64,000 nt of DNA, from NCBI GenBank assembly GCA_036498905.1, contig DASYER010000095.1:36946-100945 (forward strand), given 5' to 3'. This DNA comes from DAIDKA01 sp036498905 (GTDB taxonomy: Bacteria; Pseudomonadota; Gammaproteobacteria; Steroidobacterales; Steroidobacteraceae). Below, piece after piece: positions 34,171 to 42,138 of the stretch (the stretch's first letter is position 1; each line of letters opens with the position of its first letter). Made by a program: the position numbers and the translations under genes. The notes beneath the pieces are model-generated. The model searched no databases and was not told the origin of the DNA. It saw nothing but the letters and a program-made list of their open reading frames with translations.

Positions 34171-34995
34171 CTATATCGGCGGGTGGTGCTCGATCCAGTG
34201 CCGCGCGATGTCGATGCGGCGGCAGAACCACACGTCCCGGTGCGATCGCATGTGGGCGAACAATTGCCGCAACGCGACGCTGCGCCCTGGTTGGCCGATC
34301 AGCCGTGCGTGCAGGCCGATGGACATCATCTTCGGTGCGGCCGCGCCTTCTGCGTACAGGGCATCGTAGGCATCGCGGGCATACTCGTAGAAGTTCTCGC
34401 CCTCATCATTGATGTCCTGGGTGTAGGGCACGACCAGATGATTGTGCCCCGACAGCTTGACCCAGTACGGCAGGTCATCGTTGCAGGCATCGGCGTCGTA
34501 GAGGAAGCCGCCCTCCTCCACGATGAGCTTTCTGGTGTTGGGGGTTGGTCGCGCGCTGTACCAACCCAGCGGCCGTGAACCCGTCACGCGGGTCAGGACT
34601 TCAATGGCGCGACGCATATCGGCGCGCTCCTGTTCCTCGGGGACCGGCGAAGAGTCGATCCACCCACCGCCGTGACCGGCGATTTCATGCCCGAGTCCGA
34701 CCAATTCCCGAGCCAGCGCCGGATGCTGCTCCAGCGCCATGGCCACCGCAAAAATCGTCAGTGGCACACCAAATTCCTGCGCCAGGCGCAATACCCGCCA
34801 CACTCCCGCACGGCTACCGTACTCGTAGGCCGACTGCGCCGGCAGATTGCGCTCTCGCGGCGCCGGGCCGGCCTCGCCACCGGCTTCATAATTCAGCACG
34901 AACTGCACGGCGAGGCGCGCGTCCTTCGGCCACCGCGGGTGCGGAGGCTGTGCGCCGTAGCCGATCAGGTCACGCGGATAGTCGCTCCATGCCAT
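34171..34995 (-). CDS. Polysaccharide deacetylase family (PuuE/allantoinase-like)
   Basis: A 274-residue NodB-homology protein of the PuuE-type group, which includes metal-dependent allantoinases. It begins MAWSDYPRDLIGYGAQPPHPRWPKDARLAV, shows GPAPRERNLPAQSAYEYGSRAGVWRVLRL and GVPLTIFAVAMALEQHPAL, and carries the metal/catalytic segment GHEIAGHGGGWIDSS. It is a little shorter than PuuE (about 300 residues). Other PuuE-like proteins act on chitin or peptidoglycan-type N-acetyl groups; the substrate is not set by the sequence. Convergent with the PilT pair and divergent from metG. Confidence 0.8.
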   Translation of the reverse strand: MAWSDYPRDLIGYGAQPPHPRWPKDARLAVQFVLNYEAGGEAGPAPRERNLPAQSAYEYGSRAGVWRVLRLAQEFGVPLTIFAVAMALEQHPALARELVGLGHEIAGHGGGWIDSSPVPEEQERADMRRAIEVLTRVTGSRPLGWYSARPTPNTRKLIVEEGGFLYDADACNDDLPYWVKLSGHNHLVVPYTQDINDEGENFYEYARDAYDALYAEGAAAPKMMSIGLHARLIGQPGRSVALRQLFAHMRSHRDVWFCRRIDIARHWIEHHPPI

Positions 34996-35076
34996 GTAGC
35001 CTCCTGCGCGCGCGTCCTTAGCCTGGCATCCCGGTTTGCCCCGGGGATTGCGGCCATCTTGGCATCGCGATCAGCG

Positions 35077-35109
35077 TACCGGCAACCGGGAAACCATCCC
35101 GGTACGGTA
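35077..35109 (+). promoter_or_regulatory. Hairpin directly before metG
   Basis: ACCGGGA (35085-35091) pairs with TCCCGGT (35097-35103) across a 5-base loop, and outside it TACCG (35077-35081) pairs with CGGTA (35105-35109). The stem ends ten bases before the metG ATG, where a ribosome site would normally be. It could affect initiation of metG translation or be part of its promoter; no family match is claimed. Confidence 0.45.
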
Positions 35110-35119
35110 AACTCGCCGC

Positions 35120-37183
35120 ATGTCACGAAAACTCTACATCACCAGCGCTTTGCCTTACGCGAATGGGCCTTTGCACATCGGCCACATCATGGAGTACATC
35201 CAGGTCGACATCTGGGTGCGCTTCCAGCGCATGGTCGGCTCCCGGGTCCATTTCATCGGCGCGGATGATGCCCACGGCGCGCCCATCATGCTCAAGGCCG
35301 AGGCCGACGGAGTGACGCCGCAGGAGCTGGTGCGGGGTATCGCGGCCGGGCGCCGCCGGTACCTGGAGGGCTTCTCCCTAAGCTTCGACCACTGGTACAC
35401 GACCGACTCCCCGGAGAACACCGCCCTCGCCCAGGATGTCTTTGAGCGCCTGCAGTCCGCGGGCCTCATCGACACCCGGCCCGTCGAGCAGTTCTACGAT
35501 CCGGTGAAGGGCATGTTCCTGGCTGACCGGTACATCAAGGGTGAATGCCCGCACTGCCATACCAAGGATCAGTACGCCGACGCCTGCGAGGTGTGCAGCA
35601 CGGTCAATGCACCCACGGACCTGATCAATCCCTACTCAACCCTGTCGGGCTCGGTGCCGGAACTGCGAACCTCCGATCACCTATTCTTCACGCTCTCGGA
35701 CCCGCGCTGCCGCGCATTCCTGCAAAACTGGATCCAGACTCCCGGCCATCTGCAGCCGCAGGTCGCCAACAAGGCCCGCGAATGGCTCGATGGCAGCGGG
35801 GAGAACGCGCTGGGTGACTGGGACATCTCCCGGGACGCCCCGTATTTTGGTATCCCCATTCCGGATCATCCGGGCAAGTTCTTCTACGTGTGGCTGGATG
35901 CCCCGTTAGGCTACCTCGCCTCGCTGCAGAACTACTTCTCGACCGGCGCGGCCGCGCGCAACGGCGAGCCCGGCAGTTTCGAGCAGTTCCTTGCCGACCC
36001 CGCCACCGAGCAGATCCACTTCATCGGCAAGGACATCATTTATTTCCACACACTGTTCTGGCCTGCGATGCTGAAATTCGCCGGAGCCCCCTACAAGGTG
36101 CCGGACAACATCCATGTGCACGGCTTCCTCACCGTGCTCGGTGCGAAAATGTCCAAGTCCCGCGGTACCGGCATCGATCCGCTGCGTTACCTGACGATCG
36201 GCATGGATCCGGACTGGCTGCGCTACTACATCGGCGCCAAGCTCAATGCCAACGTCGAGGATGTCGATTTCAATCCCGATGACTTCTTCGCCCGCGTGAA
36301 CAGCGACCTGGTGGGCAAGTACGTCAACATCGCCAGCCGCTGCGCGAATTTCCTCACCCAGCGCTTCGCCGGCAGGATGAGCAGCACCAGCGGCTCAAGC
36401 GCCGCCGCCGTGCTCGCCGAGTTCCATCGCGAGACGGATGCCATTCGCGACGCCTACGAGCTGCGCGATTTCGGACTGGCGCTGCGGCTGACCATGCGCC
36501 TGGCGGACCTGGCCAATCGCTATGTGGCAGATCACGCGCCGTGGGAAATTGCGCGTGATGCGACACGGGGCGAGGAGCTGCAGAGCGTATGCAGCGCGGC
36601 CATCAACTTCTTTCGGCTCCTGACGCTGCTGCTCAAGCCGGTGGTGCCGCAGCTGGCCGCGCGCGCCGAAAAGTTCCTGAACGTCGCCCCGCTGGTATGG
36701 ACGGACAGCGCGACGCTGCTGCCGGCCGGTCACACGATCACTCCCTACCAGCACCTGCTGACGCGCGTGGATGCCAAGACTCTCGATAAACTGTTTGACC
36801 CCGTCAAGGAGTCGCCCAAAGTGACTGAATCTGCCCCACCGGCCGGCGCGGCCGGGGTCATCACCATTGATGATTTCGCGAAAGTCGAATTGCGCGTGGC
36901 GCGCATCCTGGCCGCTGAGGCGGTGGAGGGATCCGACAAGCTGCTCAAGCTCACCCTGGATCTGGGTGAGTCCGCCGCACGCACCGTGTTTTCCGGCATC
37001 CGCTCGGCCTACGACCCGGCGACGCTGGTGGGACGGCTTACGGTGGTCGTCGCCAATCTTGCGCCGCGCAAGATGCGTTTCGGGGTTTCCCAAGGCATGG
37101 TGCTGTGTGCCGGCGGTGACGGCGCCGGACTGTTCCTGCTGTCACCGGATGCCGGCGCCATTGCGGGCATGCGCATCAGCTGA
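35120..37183 (+). CDS. metG: Methionine--tRNA ligase
   Basis: A 687-residue class I synthetase charging tRNA-Met. The HIGH-type motif is SALPYANGPLHIGHIMEYIQ at the start, the zinc-knuckle Cys residues are in CPHCHTKDQYADACEVC, the KMSKS motif is VLGAKMSKSRGTGIDP near residue 345, and a C-terminal EMAP/Trbp111-like tRNA-binding domain (FAKVELRVARILAAEAVEGSDKL) starts near 590. The extra C-terminal domain makes this the long dimeric E. coli-like form. metG is followed by rnfB and nth on the same strand. Confidence 0.97.
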   Translation: MSRKLYITSALPYANGPLHIGHIMEYIQVDIWVRFQRMVGSRVHFIGADDAHGAPIMLKAEADGVTPQELVRGIAAGRRRYLEGFSLSFDHWYTTDSPENTALAQDVFERLQSAGLIDTRPVEQFYDPVKGMFLADRYIKGECPHCHTKDQYADACEVCSTVNAPTDLINPYSTLSGSVPELRTSDHLFFTLSDPRCRAFLQNWIQTPGHLQPQVANKAREWLDGSGENALGDWDISRDAPYFGIPIPDHPGKFFYVWLDAPLGYLASLQNYFSTGAAARNGEPGSFEQFLADPATEQIHFIGKDIIYFHTLFWPAMLKFAGAPYKVPDNIHVHGFLTVLGAKMSKSRGTGIDPLRYLTIGMDPDWLRYYIGAKLNANVEDVDFNPDDFFARVNSDLVGKYVNIASRCANFLTQRFAGRMSSTSGSSAAAVLAEFHRETDAIRDAYELRDFGLALRLTMRLADLANRYVADHAPWEIARDATRGEELQSVCSAAINFFRLLTLLLKPVVPQLAARAEKFLNVAPLVWTDSATLLPAGHTITPYQHLLTRVDAKTLDKLFDPVKESPKVTESAPPAGAAGVITIDDFAKVELRVARILAAEAVEGSDKLLKLTLDLGESAARTVFSGIRSAYDPATLVGRLTVVVANLAPRKMRFGVSQGMVLCAGGDGAGLFLLSPDAGAIAGMRIS

Positions 37184-37194
37184 CACCGCAGCGC

Positions 37195-37746
37195 GTGGAC
37201 ATCAAGGCCATCGATGCCCTGTTGCCGCAGACGCAGTGCACGCGCTGCGGCTATACGGGATGTCTCCCGTACGCGCAGGCCATTGCCGAAGGGGCGCCCA
37301 TCAACCAGTGTCCGCCGGGCGGAGCCGCCACCATTGAAGCACTGGCGCAGCTGCTCGGACGCGAGACGCTGCCGCTGAACCCCGAGCATGGTGTCGAGGA
37401 GGCGCCGCGCATCGCGGTCATCGACGAGGAGCGCTGCATCGGCTGCGCGAAATGCCTGCCGCCGTGCCCGGTGGATGCCATCATCGGCGCGCCGCGTTTC
37501 ATGCACACCGTAGCGGCGCAGTTGTGTACCGGCTGCGAACTGTGCATCGCGCCGTGTCCGGTGGATTGCATCTCGATGGTGGCCGTGAACGCCGCAACGC
37601 TTGCGGCCGGGCCGCCGCCGCCTGCCGCCAGCCGCGAGCGTTACCACGCGCATCAGCTGCGCGTGCAGCGCCGCGCCACCGAGCGCGCCGCATTGCTTCG
37701 TGCGCGCAAGAAACTGGCCTTCGACCCGGATCGCAACACTCCATGA
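37195..37746 (+). CDS. rnfB: RnfB-like [Fe-S] protein, stand-alone
   Basis: A 183-residue short form of RnfB/RsxB, a soluble electron carrier of the Rnf complex. The N-terminal Fe-S domain has QTQCTRCGYTGCLPYAQAI, and two ferredoxin clusters follow: CIGCAKCLPPCPVDAI and CTGCELCIAPCPVDCI. The N-terminal membrane anchor of normal RnfB is absent. No rnfA, C, D, G or E genes are in the window. Start is GTG 37195; its stop overlaps nth (ATGA). A similar metG-rnfB-nth set occurs in Xanthomonas, so the short form may be normal for the lineage. The partner complex is not known from this sequence. Confidence 0.85.
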   Translation: MDIKAIDALLPQTQCTRCGYTGCLPYAQAIAEGAPINQCPPGGAATIEALAQLLGRETLPLNPEHGVEEAPRIAVIDEERCIGCAKCLPPCPVDAIIGAPRFMHTVAAQLCTGCELCIAPCPVDCISMVAVNAATLAAGPPPPAASRERYHAHQLRVQRRATERAALLRARKKLAFDPDRNTP

Positions 37747-38435
37747 CGACCACGGCTGAGCGCGGCACGCGCCGCAGAGGCTACAGCGCCGCGCGACGCC
37801 GCATGCTGTTCGAGCGCCTGCGCGCGGCGAATCCCGAGCCGGTCTCCGAGCTGCACTACGCCACGGCCTTCGAACTACTGGTGGCCGTGATGCTCTCCGC
37901 GCACACCACGGACCGGAGCGTGAATAACGCGACGGCGAAGCTGTTCCCCGTGGCCAATACCCCGCAGACGCTGCTCGCCATGGGCGTCGCGGGTGTGAAG
38001 CCGTATCTGAAAACCGTTGGGCTGTATAACGCCAAGGCCGCCAACCTCATCGGACTGTGCCAGCGCCTGGTGGATCTGCACGGCGGTGAGGTGCCCGCCG
38101 ACCGCGACTCGCTCGAGGCGCTGCCGGGCGTGGGTCGCAAGACCGCGAATGTCGTGCTGAACATCGCGTTCGGCGCAACCACGATCGCCGTGGACACGCA
38201 TATCTTTCGGGTCGCGAACCGCACCGGGCTGGCGCCCGGTCGTACTCCGCTGGTGGTGGAACTCGAACTGGTCCGCACGACGCCGCAGGAGTTCGCGCGC
38301 GAGGCGCATCATTGGCTGCTGCTGCACGGCCGCTACGTGTGTCTGGCCCGCACACCGAAGTGCCCGACCTGCCTGATTCGCGACCTGTGCGATTATCAGG
38401 AAAAGACCCAGATCAAGACCAAGGCTGCGCGCTGA
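37743..38435 (+). CDS. nth: Endonuclease III
   Basis: A 230-residue DNA glycosylase/AP-lyase acting on oxidised pyrimidines. The helix-hairpin-helix EALPGVGRKTANVVLNIAF includes the catalytic Lys, the catalytic Asp is in TIAVDTHIFRVANR, and the 4Fe-4S loop is CLARTPKCPTCLIRDLC (C-x6-C-x2-C-x5-C). ATG 37743 overlaps the rnfB stop, so the two are translated together; this may let the RnfB-like carrier pass electrons to the Nth cluster, which is inference. A longer in-frame reading to 37452 is not supported. Confidence 0.94.
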   Translation: MTTTAERGTRRRGYSAARRRMLFERLRAANPEPVSELHYATAFELLVAVMLSAHTTDRSVNNATAKLFPVANTPQTLLAMGVAGVKPYLKTVGLYNAKAANLIGLCQRLVDLHGGEVPADRDSLEALPGVGRKTANVVLNIAFGATTIAVDTHIFRVANRTGLAPGRTPLVVELELVRTTPQEFAREAHHWLLLHGRYVCLARTPKCPTCLIRDLCDYQEKTQIKTKAAR

Positions 38436-38444
38436 GCACGACTC

Positions 38445-38900
38445 ATGCCGATTTTTGCCGACCAAAGCCGCGAACAACTGCGCCAGATGTACCTGGAGGC
38501 CTGGCGCAAGTTCCGGGCGCAGCAACCCTTAAGTCCGCTCGAAGGCCAACTCGCCGCCGTGATCGCCGAGCATCCCGAATACATCGTGTGGCTTGAAAGC
38601 GGGCAGGAAGTCCTCAGCAGCGAATTCACGCCCGAAGGCGGACAGGAGAATCCGTTCCTGCATATGGGAATGCATCTGGCGATCCGCGAGCAGCTGAGCA
38701 CGAACCGCCCCGCAGGCTTCGCGGCCCTGCACCGCAAGCTGTGTGAGCACTTTGGCGACGCCCATGAGGCCGAACACGCGCTGCTGACGCCGCTGGGGGA
38801 AACGCTATGGGAAGCCCAGCGCGCGGGTCGCGCGCCGGATGAAATGCAGTACCTGCGCAAAGTCGAAGCGCTGGTGGCACAGCTGCTCACGCGCCGCTGA
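38445..38900 (+). CDS. DUF1841 family protein
   Basis: A 151-residue hypothetical protein with the DUF1841 pattern: REQLRQMYLEAWRKFRAQ, then EHPEYIVWLESG, NPFLHMGMHLAIREQLSTNRPAGF and HRKLCEHFGDAHEAEH. Mostly helical, no signal or membrane segment, so cytoplasmic. The function is not known. Ten bases after nth on the same strand, probably in the same operon. Confidence 0.8.
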   Translation: MPIFADQSREQLRQMYLEAWRKFRAQQPLSPLEGQLAAVIAEHPEYIVWLESGQEVLSSEFTPEGGQENPFLHMGMHLAIREQLSTNRPAGFAALHRKLCEHFGDAHEAEHALLTPLGETLWEAQRAGRAPDEMQYLRKVEALVAQLLTRR

Positions 38901-38941
38901 GGCGGCCCCGGCAGCGCTTCGACCAATGGCTGCTCGTTGCG

Positions 38942-40771
38942 CTACTTCTTTTTCGGAATGTACAGATCCGTGAGCGTGCCGTCGACGGCTTCAGCGGCAA
39001 ATGCCACGGTTTCCGACAGCGTCGGATGCGGATGAACGGTCAGGCTGATATCCGTCGCGTCCGCACCCATTTCAATCGCCACGGCGACTTCACTGATCAG
39101 GTCACCGGCATTGGATCCCACGATCCCGCCGCCCAGCAGCCGGTGCGTGACCGGATCGAACAGCAGCTTGCTGAAGCCATCATCCCGTCCCAGCGACAGT
39201 GAGCGGCCGCTCGCGGCCCAGGGGAATACTCCCTTCTCGAAGGCGATGTTCTTCGCTTTCGCTTCTGTCTCCGTCAATCCGACCCAGGCCACTTCCGGAT
39301 CGGTGTACGCGACCGACGGAATGACGCGGGCATCGAAGGCAGCCTTGTGGCCGGCGATGACCTCGGCGGCGACCTTCGCTTCGTGAGTCGCCTTGTGGGC
39401 CAGCATCGGCTGACCGACGATATCGCCGATGGCGAAGATATGCGGGACGTTGGTGCGCATCTGCTTGTCGACCGGGATGAAACCGCGGTCGCTGACATTC
39501 ACGCCCGCAGCCTCCGCGCCGATCAGCTTGCCATTGGGCGAGCGGCCGACGGCTACCAGCACGTAGTCGTACAGCTGCGGCTCCGGCGCCTTCTCGCCCG
39601 CGAAAATGACGCGGATGCCCTGCTTGGTGGCCTCGACGCCCGTGACTTTCACGCTCAGCAGAATCTGTTCGTAGCGGGCCCGCAGGCGCTTCTCCAGCGG
39701 CTTGACCAGGTCCGGATCGCAGCCCGGCATCAGCGTCGGGGTCAGCTCGACCACGCTCACCTTGGTGCCCAGGGCATCGTACACGCAGGCCATCTCCAGA
39801 CCGATGATGCCGCCGCCGACCACCAGCAGCCGCCCACCGACGGCCGGCAGTTCCAGCGCGCCCGTTGAATCGATGATGCGCGGATCGCTCGGCCAGCCGG
39901 GCAGCTTTACCGCCTCGGATCCGGCCGCGATGATGCAGCTGTCGAAGCGAATGCGCTCCGTGCCCTTCGGACCTGCGACTTCGATGACCTGCGGGCTGAC
40001 GAACTTGCCGGTGCCCGTGACCAATTCAACCTTGCGCTGCTTCGCCAGGGCCGACAGGCCGCTGGTCAGCTTCTTCACCACGCCGCTCTTGAAGCCGCGC
40101 AGCTTCTCCAGATCCAGCGTAGGTTTGCCGAAACTGATGCCGTGCGCGGCCATCTCATCGGCCTCCTCGATGACCCTGGCCGCATGCAGCAGGGTCTTGG
40201 AGGGAATGCAGCCGACGTTCAGGCACACGCCACCGAGCGTGGACCAGCGTTCTATGAGGGTCACTTTCAAGCCCAGATCCGCAGCGCGGAAGGCCGCGGT
40301 ATAACCGCCGGGGCCCGAACCCAGCACGATGACCTGCGTGCTGCGGTCAGACTGCGCCTCGATGCGACTCATGGCGGAAACATCCGGAGCGCGCATGCGC
40401 ACCGTGTCCCCGGAAGCATCGGCGACTGGGGCCTTGGGCGCTGCGGCGACTGCGGCCGGGGCAGCAGCAGGTTGTGCGGGCGCCGCGGCTTTCGCGGGTA
40501 CATCGCTGGCCGTCGGGGCGGCGTCAGCGCCGGCCACTGCGGCGACACGCGCGATGACGCTGCCCTTGCCGACCTTGTCGCCGCGTTTGACCAGCAACTC
40601 TGTGATGGTGCCCGCCGCTGCCGACGGCACGTCCATCGTGGCCTTGTCGGTCTCCAGGGTGATGAGCGGCGTTTCAACTTCGACGCTGTCGCCGACCTTG
40701 ACCAGCACATCCACGATCGGCACGGCATCAAAGTTGCCGATATCCGGAACGACGAGATCTATGGAACTCAT
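38942..40771 (-). CDS. lpdA: Dihydrolipoyl dehydrogenase (E3) with N-terminal lipoyl domain
   Basis: A 609-residue pyruvate dehydrogenase E3. Residues 1-80 are a lipoyl domain with TLETDKATMDVPS (the Lys to be lipoylated). A long Ala/Pro linker follows (to about 125), then FAD binding VIVLGSGPGGYTAAFRAADLG, the redox disulphide GGVCLNVGCIPSK, NAD-binding VVGGGIIGLEMACVYDALG, and the C-terminal dimer-interface base HPHPTLSE with the catalytic His. Its start follows directly on the aceF stop (TAG then ATG). E3 with an extra lipoyl domain is known in several beta- and gammaproteobacteria. Confidence 0.95.
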   Translation of the reverse strand: MSSIDLVVPDIGNFDAVPIVDVLVKVGDSVEVETPLITLETDKATMDVPSAAAGTITELLVKRGDKVGKGSVIARVAAVAGADAAPTASDVPAKAAAPAQPAAAPAAVAAAPKAPVADASGDTVRMRAPDVSAMSRIEAQSDRSTQVIVLGSGPGGYTAAFRAADLGLKVTLIERWSTLGGVCLNVGCIPSKTLLHAARVIEEADEMAAHGISFGKPTLDLEKLRGFKSGVVKKLTSGLSALAKQRKVELVTGTGKFVSPQVIEVAGPKGTERIRFDSCIIAAGSEAVKLPGWPSDPRIIDSTGALELPAVGGRLLVVGGGIIGLEMACVYDALGTKVSVVELTPTLMPGCDPDLVKPLEKRLRARYEQILLSVKVTGVEATKQGIRVIFAGEKAPEPQLYDYVLVAVGRSPNGKLIGAEAAGVNVSDRGFIPVDKQMRTNVPHIFAIGDIVGQPMLAHKATHEAKVAAEVIAGHKAAFDARVIPSVAYTDPEVAWVGLTETEAKAKNIAFEKGVFPWAASGRSLSLGRDDGFSKLLFDPVTHRLLGGGIVGSNAGDLISEVAVAIEMGADATDISLTVHPHPTLSETVAFAAEAVDGTLTDLYIPKKK

Positions 40772-42115
40772 CTAGGGTACCGCCTCGACCAGGGCGCGCG
40801 GCTCCGCGAGCACCTGCGAAAGATAAGTGGTGAATTTCGCGGCCAGCGCTCCATCGATGACGCGATGATCGTAGGACAGCGACAGCGGCAGCATCAGGCG
40901 CGGCACGAAGGCGCCGTCCTTGAACACCGGCTTCATCGCCGAGCGCGACACTCCAAGTATCGCAACCTCCGGAGCATTGATGATCGGCGTGAAGGCCGTA
41001 CCACCGATGCCGCCGAGGCTGGAAATCGTGAATGAACCGCCCTGCATCTGCGCGACATTCAGCGTCCCGGTGCGGGCCTTCTCCGACAGCTCACCCAGTG
41101 AACGGGCGATTTCGTAGATGTCCTTGCGATCCGCGTCACGCACTACCGGCACCATCAGGCCATTGGGCGTGTCGGCCGCGAAGCCCATGTGGATGTACTT
41201 CTTGAGGACCAGGTTCTCACCTGCCGCGTCCAGGGAAGAATTGAAGGTCGGGAAGTGATGCAACGCCCGCACGCAGGCGCGGATGATGAAGGCCAACGGC
41301 GTCAGCTTGATGCCCTGCTCGGTAGCCTTCGACTTCAGCTTGTTGCGCAGCTCCTCCAGAGCCGTGATGTCCGCCTCATCGAATTGCGTGACGTGCGGCA
41401 GATTCACCCAGCTGGCATGCAGTCGCGATCCGGAGATTTTCTGGATTCGCGTCAGCGGCTTGGTTTCCACCGTACCAAAGGCTGCGAAATCCACGACCGG
41501 CACGCTGGGCAGACCGCGGCCGGCCTGCGCGCCGCCCTTTCCGGACTGCGCCGCGCCGCCACTGAGCGCCTGCTTGACGAAGCCTTTGACGTCCTCCTCG
41601 GTGATCCGGGACTTGAAGCCGGTGCCGCTCACCCGCGCCAGGTCGACGCCCAGTTCACGCGCGAAGCGCCGTACCGAGGGACTGGCATGGGCCGAGGAGA
41701 AGCCACTTTCGTTGACGGCGGCCAGCGGCGCGCCGGCGGCCGGTGCAGCAGGCGCGGCGGCAGGCGCCGCTGCGACAGGTGCTGCAGCAGCCTTCGGTGC
41801 CGGTGCTGCAGCCGTCGGCGTGGGCACTGCCGGTGTGGGCGCAGCAGCAGCTGCCGGCGTCGCCGCGGTCGCATCGGCGACCTGCACGGTCGCGACCACA
41901 TCGCCCGGGGATATTGTCCCGCCCTTCTTGGCGATCATCTTCTCGATGACGCCGGCGACCGTGGACGGCACGTCCATGGTCGCCTTCTCGGTCTCCAGGG
42001 TAATCAGCGGACCGTCGACTTCGATGGAGTCGCCGGGCTTGACGAGGACGTCGATGACGGCCACGTCCTTGAAGTTGCCCATGTCGGGCACTCGCACTTC
42101 TATGACGCGAGTCAC
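40772..42115 (-). CDS. aceF: Pyruvate dehydrogenase E2 (dihydrolipoamide acetyltransferase)
   Basis: A 447-residue E2. One lipoyl domain (residues 1-75, TLETEKATMDVPS), a 45-residue Ala/Pro linker, a peripheral subunit-binding domain (SPSVRRFARELGVDLARVSGTG), a second short linker and the catalytic domain with SYDHRVIDGALAAKF (catalytic His/Asp of HxxxDG). It transfers acetyl groups to CoA. Only one lipoyl domain in E2 (E. coli has three), but a second on E3. 23 bases after aceE. Confidence 0.95.
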   Translation of the reverse strand: MTRVIEVRVPDMGNFKDVAVIDVLVKPGDSIEVDGPLITLETEKATMDVPSTVAGVIEKMIAKKGGTISPGDVVATVQVADATAATPAAAAAPTPAVPTPTAAAPAPKAAAAPVAAAPAAAPAAPAAGAPLAAVNESGFSSAHASPSVRRFARELGVDLARVSGTGFKSRITEEDVKGFVKQALSGGAAQSGKGGAQAGRGLPSVPVVDFAAFGTVETKPLTRIQKISGSRLHASWVNLPHVTQFDEADITALEELRNKLKSKATEQGIKLTPLAFIIRACVRALHHFPTFNSSLDAAGENLVLKKYIHMGFAADTPNGLMVPVVRDADRKDIYEIARSLGELSEKARTGTLNVAQMQGGSFTISSLGGIGGTAFTPIINAPEVAILGVSRSAMKPVFKDGAFVPRLMLPLSLSYDHRVIDGALAAKFTTYLSQVLAEPRALVEAVP

Positions 42116-42138
42116 TGTTGATTCTCTTTGGGTGTTGA

